Assembly: GCA_035506295.1 (NCBI GenBank)
Contig: DATJPR010000084.1
Location: forward strand, 1 to 28,118
DNA from: DATJPR01 sp035506295
GTDB lineage: Bacteria; Bacteroidota; Ignavibacteria; UBA10030; UBA6906
DNA length: 28,118 nt
Reading direction: 5' to 3'
Both the position numbers and the translations under genes were made by a program. Positions within the stretch are counted from its first letter, which is position 1. The number at the start of each line of letters is the position of its first letter. Shown in pieces: positions 7,406-14,686 of the stretch. The notes under the pieces are model-generated. The model was not told the origin of the DNA. It worked only from the letters and a program-made list of their open reading frames with translations, and ran no database searches.

Positions 7406-9226
7406 TTACCCTCTTCCCATCTTGTACATGTTCTCGATGAGATGGGCGTACCGTTCTTCCACGACTTTCCTCCGGACTTTCTGACTCGGCGTCAACTCGC
7501 CGTCTTCGATCGTGAACGGTTTTTCAAGAAGGGTAAATTTGCGGACGCGCTCGTAGCTGGAGAGTTCTCGCTGGATGGTGGTGATGTTTCGCTCGATGAG
7601 GGCGTTGATTTCGGCGTGCCCGACGAGGTCGGCATTGCCGTCGTAGGCAATGTTGTTCGAATCGGCATATTCCCGGAGAGCGTCGAAATCCGGAACGATG
7701 AGCGCAGTGAGGTAGGTCCGCCGGTCGCCGATCAGCATGAATTGCTCTATATATTGGCTTGAGAGAAACAGATTCTCGATCGGCTGGGGAGCGATGTTTT
7801 TGCCGTTCGTGCTGACAAAGAGGTTCTTCTTCCTGTCGGTAATGTGGAGGAAGCCCTCGGCGTCCAGCATCCCGATATCGCCGGTATGGAGCCAATGCTC
7901 CCGGTCGATCATATGCGACGTTGCGTCCGGCTGTTTCCAGTACCCCTGCATCACGTTGGGACCACGCGCAAGGATCTCCCCATCGTCCGCCACCTTCACT
8001 TCGACGCCGGGGATAGGCTGGCCGACGCTGCCGAACTTGTGGTTGCCGTTGCGGTTCACCGCAATAACGGGGGAGGTCTCGGTCAGTCCGTATCCCTCGA
8101 TGATCGTGAGGCCCGCCGCCTCGAAGAACTCTCCGAATTCCCGGGCGAGTGCAGCGCCTCCCGAGACAAAGTATCGGATCCTGCCGCCGGTCAATGCGCG
8201 CAGTTTCGAAAAGACCAGCTTGTCGGCAACGGCGTGCTTCAGCGAGAGGAGAGGATTCACGACGCCGCGCCGGCGGGCGCTTGCGGCATCTCGGCCTACG
8301 CGGATCGCCCAATGGAAGATCCGCCGCCTCATCGGCGGGTCGGATTCCACTTTCTTCAGAATGCGCGCATGGATGCGCTCGAACAAGCGGGGAACCGTGG
8401 TGACGATCGTCGGTCGGACCTCGAGCATGTTGTCGCGGACGGTTTCGACGCTCTCCGCATACGCGATGGTGCCGCCGCACGCCATGGCCGTGTAGTAGCC
8501 CGCCATCCGCTCGAACGAATGACTGAGAGGAAGAAACGAGAGGATCACGTCCGTCGGTCCGAAGTCGATGACCGACGCAGCGCTGATGATATTCGTCGCG
8601 AGGTTCAGGTGACTGAGCATGACCCCCTTGGGCTCGCCGGTCGTCCCGGACGTATAGATGATGGTGAGCAGGTCCGACCCGCGCACCATTTTCCGGGAGA
8701 GGTCGAGGTACTCGGGATTTGCCTCGGCGAACAGCCGGCCGCGCTCGATCATGGCCTGGTAGCTTGCGACGCGCGCATCCGTCACTTCCGACCGATCGGA
8801 CATCAGGACAATCAATTCCAGGGAACGTACGGCGTCACGGAACTTTGAAACCTTCGTGTACTGAAATCTGTTGGAGACAACGGCGATCCGCACGCCGGCG
8901 TCACGGAAGATGTATTCGGTCTGCTTCGCATTCATCGTCGGATACACCGGGACGGTGACCACGCCGAGCGCCGCGCACGCCTGGTCGGCGACCACCCACT
9001 CCGGACGGTTCTCGGCGATGATCGCCAGACGGTCGCCTTTCTTCATGCCGGCCGAGGCAAGCCCGCAGGCGAACGCTTCAACGTCCTGACGGAGTTGCTT
9101 GAACGATATCCCCCTGTAGCTGCCTTCCGATTTCGCCATGAGGGCAGGGCGTTCTTCATTCTGCAGTTTTGCAGTCAACCGATCGAACATCTCGGCAATT
9201 GTGGAAAAGGGAACAAGGACTGCCAT
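7406..9226 (-). CDS. Long-chain fatty-acid--CoA ligase (AMP-forming acyl-CoA synthetase)
   Basis: It activates fatty acids to acyl-CoA through an acyl-adenylate, for degradation or lipid synthesis. Motifs in order are the ATP P-loop YTSGTTGEPKG (191-201), the EGYGLTETSP adenylate motif, HTGDIG and DRKKNLF. The catalytic lysine region STNGKNIAPQPIE follows. The 606 residues and the long insert MRRRIFHWAIRVGRDAASARRRG are typical of the bacterial/plant-like long-chain (FadD15/LACS) group rather than of acetyl-CoA synthetases. I chose the ATG at 9226 (MAVLVPFSTIAEMF): a GGAG lies eight bases upstream and the family begins there. An open frame continues 46 residues further upstream but looks like untranslated leader. 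It probably has its own promoter and is not clearly linked to nuo. Confidence 0.92.
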   Translation of the reverse strand: MAVLVPFSTIAEMFDRLTAKLQNEERPALMAKSEGSYRGISFKQLRQDVEAFACGLASAGMKKGDRLAIIAENRPEWVVADQACAALGVVTVPVYPTMNAKQTEYIFRDAGVRIAVVSNRFQYTKVSKFRDAVRSLELIVLMSDRSEVTDARVASYQAMIERGRLFAEANPEYLDLSRKMVRGSDLLTIIYTSGTTGEPKGVMLSHLNLATNIISAASVIDFGPTDVILSFLPLSHSFERMAGYYTAMACGGTIAYAESVETVRDNMLEVRPTIVTTVPRLFERIHARILKKVESDPPMRRRIFHWAIRVGRDAASARRRGVVNPLLSLKHAVADKLVFSKLRALTGGRIRYFVSGGAALAREFGEFFEAAGLTIIEGYGLTETSPVIAVNRNGNHKFGSVGQPIPGVEVKVADDGEILARGPNVMQGYWKQPDATSHMIDREHWLHTGDIGMLDAEGFLHITDRKKNLFVSTNGKNIAPQPIENLFLSSQYIEQFMLIGDRRTYLTALIVPDFDALREYADSNNIAYDGNADLVGHAEINALIERNITTIQRELSSYERVRKFTLLEKPFTIEDGELTPSQKVRRKVVEERYAHLIENMYKMGRG

Positions 9227-9270
9227 CGGAAAACTCCAGCGATGTAATATGGGCGCAGGGAAGGACTCGA

Positions 9271-9299
9271 AAAATACACCGAGCAAAACCGAAATGCAA
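9271..9299 (-). promoter_or_regulatory. Candidate promoter of the acyl-CoA synthetase gene
   Basis: On the minus strand TTGCAT (9294-9299), 17 bases, then TATTTT (9271-9276). TATTTTTC matches the Bacteroidetes TAnnTTTG element in seven of eight positions. It would give a leader of roughly 40 bases before the chosen start codon. Confidence 0.4.
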
Positions 9300-9405
9300 C
9301 GATTCTCTCCAGTTCTGACCGCTGTAATTTCCGGGACGCGGGGAACAAATTGGAAAGCTAACATGTTGTGTGGAAAGGCCTAAGGGTATTCAAAGAAAAT
9401 TTCAC

Positions 9406-9434
9406 TTGACTTCATTTGAGGCTCATCGTATATT
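9406..9434 (+). promoter_or_regulatory. Strong sigma70-type promoter ahead of nrdJ
   Basis: TTGACT (9406-9411), a 17-base spacer, and TATATT (9429-9434) form a near-consensus promoter pointing at nrdJ. Transcription would start near 9441, giving a leader of about 360 nt before the reductase start codon. It is the best sigma70-like match I found in the window. Confidence 0.65.
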
Positions 9435-9602
9435 CTTCGGCGCTATCGACCGATCGTTAAAGCGGTCGCTGACACATGCCGTGCGAACCGGCTGATCTGT
9501 CAAGCGGAGTCGCAACAAAAACAGCACGCGCACCCCATGCATCGTCGGAGGTCTCGGAGATGACCGGCGGGACGGTTCCGGGTTCATGGGAGGTCGATGG
9601 TA

Positions 9603-9726
9603 GTCCCGCAGGCAGTGGATGACGTTCCGGCGACGAAGGGGGACCCCGCCCACGATTTTCGAGTTTCCCTCCCCTCAGTCACCGAATTTTGACTGGTTCT
9701 CAAGGTTGGCCGCGTCCCGCAGGCAG
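9603..9726 (+). repeat. Two exact copies of a 13-mer in the nrdJ leader
   Basis: GTCCCGCAGGCAG occurs at 9603-9615 and again at 9714-9726. CGGCGGGA, which can pair with the GTCCCGC part, occurs at 9565-9572 and 9736-9743. The complementary block therefore lies before the first copy and after the second, so two local hairpins or a rearranged long-range pairing are possible. Confidence 0.75.
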
Positions 9727-9787
9727 CAACGCTGTCGGCGGGAGGAAAACTTGCGTGTTCCTCGTTTGTCCCATCGTTGTGATATCC

Positions 9788-9795
9788 AAGAAGGA
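9788..9795 (+). promoter_or_regulatory. nrdJ: Ribosome binding site that fixes the nrdJ start
   Basis: AAGAAGGA runs into an ATG at 9795, leaving no spacer for that codon. The in-frame ATG at 9804 has an eight-base spacer, so it is taken as the true start. Confidence 0.65.
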
Positions 9796-9803
9796 TGAGT
9801 GCC

Positions 9804-12197
9804 ATGGCCCAGAAGGACGCGACGCCGATGCATCCCGTTGCCGTTCCGGGATCCGACGCACGAGGTGCAGGGTCTCTGAATGACCAAATTATGGATCTCG
9901 CTCTCGATTGCCGCGACTACTACGGCGACAACGACCTCGCCGCGGATGTCCTTCGATCGAAATACCTGGCGCCCTCGGAGAAGGGGCCGGTGCATCTGTG
10001 GAACCGCATAGCACGCGCGATCGCGTCGGTCGAAACCGACAAGGAATTCTGGTACCAGAAGTTTCTCGCCTTGCTGTTTGATTTCAAGTTTGTGCCTGGT
10101 GGCAGGGTCATGCACGGGGCGGGACGGGAAGACGCTCGCCGGAGGCCCACCCTCTCCAACTGTTACGTCATCCCGATCAATGAAGACAGCCTCGAAGGAA
10201 TCTACCAGTGCATTACCGAGTCCGCGCTGGTGTACCGGACGGGAGGCGGCGTGGGGACGGACCTCTCGACTCTCCGCCCTGAAGGAGCCCCGGTCAACGC
10301 GACCATTGACCACTCGCCCGGGGCGACGGCGTTCATGAACCTCTTCAGCGAAAGTACCAACACGGTGTCACAGGCAGGACGCCGCGGAGCGCTCATGCTG
10401 ACGATGCGCGTGGACCATCCCGATATCGAACATTTCATCACCATCAAGAACGACCCCCGCAAAATCAAGGTCCAGTACGCCAACATCAGCGTCCTGATCA
10501 CGCATGAATTCATGCACGCCGTCATGCAGGACACCGACTTCGCGCTCCGCTGGGGCGGAAAAGTGTATCGCACGGTCAAGGCCAAGGACCTCTGGTTCAA
10601 GATTATAAAGAATGCGCATGCTTCGGCCGAGCCCGGGATCATCTTCTGGGACACGATGCGCGATTATCATAACGTGGAATACGCCAACCCGCTGACCAGC
10701 ACGAACCCGTGCGGAGAGCAGCCGCTGGCATCCTATACCGCGTGCAACCTCGGCAATATCAATCTGAGCAAGTTCGTCGATGAAGAGGGCCGGTTCAACT
10801 TCACCGAGCTGAAATCGGTGGTGCAGATCGCTACACGGTTCATGGACGACATCATCGACTATAATATGGAGAACCACGCTCTCGACAAGATCCGGAAGGC
10901 CGTCGCTTCCGACCGCCGGATCGGTCTCGGGATCACGGGCCTTGCCGATGCGCTCGTCATGATGAAAATCCGCTACGACTCCGAGGAAGCCCTCACCGCG
11001 GTGGATCAGATGATGAAGCTTATCCGCGACGAGTCCTACAGGACTTCGATCGAAATTGCCAAGGAAAAAGGGGCGTTCCCGCTCTATGCGTGGGAAGGTT
11101 ATTCGAAGAGCAAATTTGTCGAATCGCTGCCTGACGACATCCGGAATGCCATCGCGCACCACGGGATCCGCAACAGCACGGTATTGACCGTTCCTCCCGT
11201 CGGCACCGGCTCCATCGTGGCGCAGACCAGCTCCGGGATCGAGCCGATTTTCTGCACGAGCTACCGCCGCCGCGTCAAGAATCATGATGGTGAGACGTTC
11301 TCGGAATACAAGGTCTATCATCCGCTCGTGAAACGATTGTTCGGCGATGACGAGCAACTGCCCGAATATGTCGTCACCGCGCACCAGATCGATCCCTACT
11401 TCCGGGTGAAAATGCAGGGGGTGATCCAGAAGTACGTCGACAGCAGCATCTCTTCCACGGTCAACCTCGCAGAAGACGTCAGCGTCGACACCGTCGCGGA
11501 CATTTACATGACGGCGTACAAAGCAGGCCTGAAGGGGATCACAGTGTACCGCGAAGGGAGCCGTGAGGGAATCCTGCAGACAGAGGAGTACGCGAAGAAG
11601 AAGGAAGGAGAACAACAGAGCAGGCAGGCGTCCGCCGAACAGACGTTTTCGAAGAGCCCGCGCCGACGTTCGCAAAGGACGTTCGGCGTGACCGAACGCG
11701 TGCGGACCGGCGAAGGCAATCTCTATGTGACCATCAACGAGGACGAAAACGGCCTGTGCGAAGTCTTTACGACGATCGGCAAGGCGGGCGGGAATGCCGC
11801 AGCCCAGTCCGAGGCGATCAGCAGGCTGATCTCTCTTGCTCTCCGCACCGGCCTTGAACCGCGCGAGATCGTGAAGCAACTCAAGGGAATTTCCGGACCG
11901 ACACCCGTGTGGGACGGGCACGGCGGACAGATCCTCAGCACGCCGGATGCGATCGGCAAGGTGCTCGAACACTATATCGAGAATCGCGAGGAACTCTGGG
12001 GAAGCCGAGCGCAAGGCCACACCGAACAAAAAGCGACCGCGGCACCCCCGGCGTCCTCCGCATCGACGCACGCGCCGACGCGAACGGAAGGCGAGGAACT
12101 TCGCTCCAGCCAGTTGACCTGCCCCGAATGCGGCTCAACCGTCGATCACGTGAGCGGGTGCGTGCTGTGCCATAACTGCGGATGGAGTAAGTGCTGA
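9804..12197 (+). CDS. nrdJ: Adenosylcobalamin-dependent (class II) ribonucleotide reductase
   Basis: It reduces ribonucleotides to deoxyribonucleotides using a B12-generated thiyl radical and works with or without oxygen. Redox-active Cys120 is in LSNCYVIP. The radical Cys303 is in NPCGEQPLASY, with Asn301 and Glu305 beside it, and CNLGNINLSKF follows. The phosphate loop VPPVGTGSIVAQTSSGIEP lies near residue 470. After a basic low-complexity linker (about 595-630) comes a TSCPD-type domain (about 635-730). The protein ends in a cysteine-rich tail with Cys773, 776, 786, 789, 792 and a terminal Cys797, thought to pass electrons from thioredoxin. At 797 residues it is the full-length NrdJ-a plus NrdJ-b fusion. 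It stands alone, with no NrdB, NrdD or NrdR nearby. Regulation probably acts through the long leader. Confidence 0.95.
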   Translation: MAQKDATPMHPVAVPGSDARGAGSLNDQIMDLALDCRDYYGDNDLAADVLRSKYLAPSEKGPVHLWNRIARAIASVETDKEFWYQKFLALLFDFKFVPGGRVMHGAGREDARRRPTLSNCYVIPINEDSLEGIYQCITESALVYRTGGGVGTDLSTLRPEGAPVNATIDHSPGATAFMNLFSESTNTVSQAGRRGALMLTMRVDHPDIEHFITIKNDPRKIKVQYANISVLITHEFMHAVMQDTDFALRWGGKVYRTVKAKDLWFKIIKNAHASAEPGIIFWDTMRDYHNVEYANPLTSTNPCGEQPLASYTACNLGNINLSKFVDEEGRFNFTELKSVVQIATRFMDDIIDYNMENHALDKIRKAVASDRRIGLGITGLADALVMMKIRYDSEEALTAVDQMMKLIRDESYRTSIEIAKEKGAFPLYAWEGYSKSKFVESLPDDIRNAIAHHGIRNSTVLTVPPVGTGSIVAQTSSGIEPIFCTSYRRRVKNHDGETFSEYKVYHPLVKRLFGDDEQLPEYVVTAHQIDPYFRVKMQGVIQKYVDSSISSTVNLAEDVSVDTVADIYMTAYKAGLKGITVYREGSREGILQTEEYAKKKEGEQQSRQASAEQTFSKSPRRRSQRTFGVTERVRTGEGNLYVTINEDENGLCEVFTTIGKAGGNAAAQSEAISRLISLALRTGLEPREIVKQLKGISGPTPVWDGHGGQILSTPDAIGKVLEHYIENREELWGSRAQGHTEQKATAAPPASSASTHAPTRTEGEELRSSQLTCPECGSTVDHVSGCVLCHNCGWSKC

Positions 12198-12207
12198 GGA
12201 ATGTCCA

Positions 12208-12239
12208 GGAGTAAGAAGTAGGACGTAGGAAGTAGGAAG
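12208..12239 (+). repeat. Heptad-periodic repeat, left copy beside the nrdJ terminator
   Basis: Purine-rich units of type GTAGGAA/GTAGGAC on the plus strand, starting 11 bases after the nrdJ stop. It matches the nuoD-nuoE copy (4661-4689) over 29 bases with one difference, and forms an imperfect inverted repeat with 12293-12327. Confidence 0.85.
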
Positions 12240-12243
12240 AAAA

Positions 12244-12279
12244 ACGGAGGCTGTGAGTCGTCGCGACCACAGCCTCCGT
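12244..12279. terminator. Strong bidirectional terminator between nrdJ and the TlpA-like gene
   Basis: A perfect 12-base-pair stem, ACGGAGGCTGTG (12244-12255) with CACAGCCTCCGT (12268-12279). The loop can itself pair GTCG with CGAC. It is flanked by AAAAA on the left and CTTTTCTT on the right, so it has a U-rich tail in both directions. It sits between convergent genes ending at 12197 and 12339, where a shared terminator is expected. Confidence 0.88.
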
Positions 12280-12292
12280 CTTTTCTTGGCGC

Positions 12293-12327
12293 CTTCTTCC
12301 TACGTCTTACTTCCTACGTCCTACTCC
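12293..12327 (-). repeat. Heptad-periodic repeat, right (inverted) copy
   Basis: Pyrimidine-rich CTTCCTAC-type units on the plus strand. It is an imperfect inverted copy of 12208-12239, on the other side of the terminator hairpin. A short open frame through it on the plus strand (SYVLLPTSYSLL) is a by-product of the repeat, not a gene. Confidence 0.85.
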
Positions 12328-12338
12328 TTGCTCGTCCT

Positions 12339-12815
12339 TCACAGAAGCCCCTTCACCTTCTCTTCAAACGTGGCCTTGTCCATATATCCCACATGCGTCT
12401 CCACGATGTTCCCGTTTTTGTCGACGAAAAACGTCGTGGGGATCGCTTCGATGCTGCCGTAGGATGATTTCAGTACATCGTCCGGCAGAACCACCGTGTA
12501 GTTGATCTTCGCCTTTGCGATGAACGGTTTCACCACCTCCCACCCGGTTTCGTCGAGCGAGACGCCGACGATTTCGAGCCCCTTGCTCTTGTATTGCTTG
12601 TACACATCGATGAAGCCGGGGATCTCCTGGCGGCACGGCGGACACCACGTTGCCCAGTAGTTCACCACCACGACCTTCCCCTTCAGCTTTGCCAGCTCAA
12701 CGGTGGAACCATCGGCCGACGTCGCCTTGAAATTCGGCGCTTTGGTTTGCTGGGCCGCCGCGGACAGCGCAACGAAGAACACCAGAGCACACACCACCAC
12801 CAGTCTTTTGATCAT
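12339..12815 (-). CDS. Exported TlpA/ResA-like thiol-disulfide oxidoreductase
   Basis: Thioredoxin-fold protein of the AhpC/TSA-TlpA branch, acting outside the cytoplasmic membrane on disulfides. A signal peptide covers about residues 1-22 (MIKRLVVVCALVFFVALSAAA, cleaved near AAAQQ). The redox site WCPPC has Cys58 and Cys61, preceded by KGKVVVVNYWAT. The cis-proline is in AIPTTFFVDK. There is the usual insert between beta strands seen in TlpA, ResA and CcmG, and the length is 158 residues. I chose the ATG at 12815 over the one at 12824, since AAGGA abuts the latter and is well spaced for the former. It is the last gene of a minus-strand run with another thioredoxin-fold protein and an efflux-type transporter. 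It may keep cysteines reduced for cytochrome c or lipoprotein maturation, but the target cannot be read from sequence. Confidence 0.88.
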   Translation of the reverse strand: MIKRLVVVCALVFFVALSAAAQQTKAPNFKATSADGSTVELAKLKGKVVVVNYWATWCPPCRQEIPGFIDVYKQYKSKGLEIVGVSLDETGWEVVKPFIAKAKINYTVVLPDDVLKSSYGSIEAIPTTFFVDKNGNIVETHVGYMDKATFEEKVKGLL

Positions 12816-12823
12816 GAATGCCA

Positions 12824-12828
12824 TCCTT
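12824..12828 (-). promoter_or_regulatory. Ribosome binding site deciding the TlpA-like start
   Basis: AAGGA on the minus strand overlaps the ATG at 12824, leaving no spacer there. The ATG nine bases downstream (12815) is properly spaced and begins a clean signal peptide. Confidence 0.5.
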
Positions 12829-12854
12829 GTATGAGAAATGAACGAACCACCACT

Positions 12855-13346
12855 TTAGAGTGCCCACTCTTTCAGAAATGCAAGGACCTTCACAGGATCG
12901 TGTCCCTTGCCGGCCTCGAGCGCGCCGGTGTCCTGCGAATGCAGAAGCTTGCCGTCATTGTCGAGGACGAAGTAGTGCGGGTAGCCGGGGATCTTGGGAT
13001 ACTGCGAGAGGACCTGCTCGTTCTTGTTTTCCTTGCTGTAGTTGACCTTGACGAGGACGTAATGCTTCGTAAGGTACGCGGAGAGATCGGGGTGGGTGGC
13101 ATACAACGAATCCAGGCGGTGGCACCAGATGCACCATTCGCCTCCCACATCAATCAGCACACGACGGTGCGTCCGGGCGGCTTCCGCGACCGCCGCCTTG
13201 ATATCCGCGGCTGCGTCGCGCGCCGGGTCGAATCTCAGCGCGACCGATGATGTGTCACGGTGAGCTTCTTCGCCGGCGAATGTCGCCTGTGTAAGAACGA
13301 GCACCGATGCCGCGATGAGCAGTGCGGCAAAACCTCGATGGATCAT
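12855..13346 (-). CDS. Exported thioredoxin-like protein (thioredoxin_7/DUF255-like)
   Basis: Predicted extracytoplasmic thiol oxidoreductase of 163 residues. A signal peptide spans about 1-24 (MIHRGFAALLIAASVLVLTQ, cleavage near TFAGEE). The active site is GEWCIWCHRLD (Cys72, Cys75), in the WCxWC form typical of DsbD C-terminal and DUF255-type proteins. It follows a beta strand RRVLIDVGG. KIPGYPHYFVLDNDGK carries the cis-proline. The ATG at 13346 has a GGGAG nine bases upstream and starts a clean signal peptide. The in-frame ATG at 13382 would put 12 residues before it and is less likely. It lies 71 bases after the second permease gene and 39 before the TlpA-like gene, so the two thiol proteins probably form a pair. 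Reductant and targets are unknown. Confidence 0.85.
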   Translation of the reverse strand: MIHRGFAALLIAASVLVLTQATFAGEEAHRDTSSVALRFDPARDAAADIKAAVAEAARTHRRVLIDVGGEWCIWCHRLDSLYATHPDLSAYLTKHYVLVKVNYSKENKNEQVLSQYPKIPGYPHYFVLDNDGKLLHSQDTGALEAGKGHDPVKVLAFLKEWAL

Positions 13347-13417
13347 TGTGACGGGCTCCCTCGGAAACCATGAATGCTCCAATAATGTACGAATTGCGCC
13401 ACCTTTGAAGCAAGGAG

Positions 13418-14659
13418 CTATTCATAACGGAGGGATTCCACCGGATCGACGCTCGCCGCCCGTCGTGCCGGGAAGAGCCCGGCTATCAATCCTATGCCGG
13501 CGAGAATCCCCGACGTCAGCAGCATGATCGTCGCTGACAGGGATGGGCGCCCCAGAAACTGCATGACGCCGTCGTCCGACGGGAAGAGGTGCACAAATCC
13601 GACAACTAACCATGAGAACAAAATCCCTATCGCTCCCCCGATGAAAGCAAGCGAGAGAGCCTCGAAGATGAACTGCGCAAGGATATAACTTCGTCTCGCA
13701 CCCAGCGCCATCTTGACACCGATTTCGTGTGTCCTCTCCTTCACGACCACGTACATGACATTCGCCACGCCCACGCCGGCGATCAGCAATGTCAGGAACC
13801 CGATGGATCCCAAGAAAATCGAGATACCGAGCTCCACCTTCTTGATCATCTTCTCCCCTTCAATGAAATCCCATATGAACAAGGTCCGGTCATCAGTGGG
13901 ATCGAAATGGTATTTCCGTGACAGGACACGGAAAATTTCCGACTTCACTTCCTGCTGCTTGCTGGGATCGACGGGGTTGACAACAATTTCATTGACGTAG
14001 ATGGGTCCATACATGGACTTGTAGGTCGTATACGGCATGATGGCCCTGTACGAATCCGGCCCATTGTTCATGCTGGTCTGGATCTTGTCCTGAATGATCC
14101 CGACAACGGTGAACGGAATTCCGTCCGCCAGCACCGATTGACCCACCGGGGGATCATCCCCGAAGACTTCTTTCGCAATCTTCGAGCCGAGGACGAGCAC
14201 GCGACGTTCCTGCGCGACGTCGAGATCGTTGAGGAACCGGCCGTGCGCAGCCGGGTACATGCGCCGCATCTCCTCGAACGAGGGATTCACACCCTCCAGC
14301 GTGGTCGACTGCGTTCGCTTCCCGTACGTCAGCGAGACGTTTCCCATGTACCCGGGGCTGACATCGGCAATGAAGGGGATCGCGCGTTTCAGCATGTCCG
14401 CGTCCTCTTCCACCAGATGGATCTTGCGCCCTTTGGGAACGCCTTCGAAAGGCTTTCCCGTCTCCCCCGCATAGAGGATCATGATGCGATTCCCGGCATT
14501 GAGGAACCCGTTCATTAACTGCGTGTTGAGCCCCTCGCCGAATGCCAGCAACAGGACCACCGCCGTCGTCCCCCACATCATGGCGACGAGCGTCAGGATT
14601 GCGCGCGTACGGTGCGCCTTCATGTCGAACAGGAAATCGCGGATCAATTCAAACCACAT
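13418..14659 (-). CDS. MacB/FtsX-type ABC transporter permease (second of pair)
   Basis: Membrane subunit of a MacB-like efflux or lipoprotein/peptide export system, 413 residues. One transmembrane helix is near the N-terminus (about 20-42, after the cytoplasmic FDMKAHRTRAILT). It is followed by a large periplasmic MacB-PCD domain (about 45-275) and three C-terminal helices (about 278-305, 330-360, 375-400). The conserved tail GLFPARRAASVDPVESLRYE and the cytoplasmic loop KERTHEIGVKMALGARR are hallmarks of the family. No ATP-binding domain is fused. It is clearly paralogous to the gene upstream: both share a FDPTDxxxxFIWD stretch before the second helix. The two genes are 27 bases apart. Confidence 0.92.
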   Translation of the reverse strand: MWFELIRDFLFDMKAHRTRAILTLVAMMWGTTAVVLLLAFGEGLNTQLMNGFLNAGNRIMILYAGETGKPFEGVPKGRKIHLVEEDADMLKRAIPFIADVSPGYMGNVSLTYGKRTQSTTLEGVNPSFEEMRRMYPAAHGRFLNDLDVAQERRVLVLGSKIAKEVFGDDPPVGQSVLADGIPFTVVGIIQDKIQTSMNNGPDSYRAIMPYTTYKSMYGPIYVNEIVVNPVDPSKQQEVKSEIFRVLSRKYHFDPTDDRTLFIWDFIEGEKMIKKVELGISIFLGSIGFLTLLIAGVGVANVMYVVVKERTHEIGVKMALGARRSYILAQFIFEALSLAFIGGAIGILFSWLVVGFVHLFPSDDGVMQFLGRPSLSATIMLLTSGILAGIGLIAGLFPARRAASVDPVESLRYE

Positions 14660-14686
14660 AGAGGATCTCCCTGGTCAGAACCGCAT

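Larger units (their letters stand above)
9441..9803 (+). promoter_or_regulatory. Long structured leader of nrdJ (class unknown)
   Basis: This is the only gap over 300 bases (9227-9803 in all). The stretch after the promoter has several inverted repeats. CGACCG (9447-9452) pairs with CGGTCG (9463-9468). GTGCG (9481-9485) pairs with CGCAC (9529-9533). GCGGGAC (9567-9573) pairs with GTCCCGC (9603-9609). TCCCGC (9715-9720) pairs with GCGGGA (9738-9743), enclosing CAGC/GCTG with an AAC loop. The 13-mer GTCCCGCAGGCAG occurs twice (9603-9615, 9714-9726), so the first GCGGGAC arm could pair with either copy. The reductase needs adenosylcobalamin, which makes a cobalamin riboswitch the first thing to look for, but I could not find its B12 box or conserved core. 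I saw no tRNA, tmRNA, SRP RNA or RNase P RNA signature and no convincing protein-coding frame. A structured regulatory leader is the best reading. Confidence 0.5.

Noticed and set aside
9441..9803. Cobalamin riboswitch ahead of nrdJ
   Set aside because: I looked for the B12 box and the conserved GGGAA/GGTG core segments and could not match them. Kept only as a hypothesis to be tested.
9227..9803. tRNA, tmRNA, SRP RNA or RNase P RNA
   Set aside because: No T-loop, tag-coding, SRP tetraloop or RNase P core signature could be found on either strand.
9675..10313. Minus-strand frame of 212 codons crossing the nrdJ start
   Set aside because: It covers the nrdJ ribosome binding site and N-terminus and has no recognisable domain.
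10368..12071. Open frame of 567 codons on the minus strand
   Set aside because: It is the antisense of nrdJ, whose plus-strand product has intact catalytic motifs throughout.
12208..12327. Inverted repeats as ends of a small transposon (MITE)
   Set aside because: No target-site duplication was visible, and the interior is a functional-looking terminator only; a mobile origin stays possible but unsupported.
12253..12462. Small plus-strand frame with SYVLLPTSYSLL
   Set aside because: Produced by the heptad repeat and the antisense of the TlpA-like gene; no ribosome binding site.
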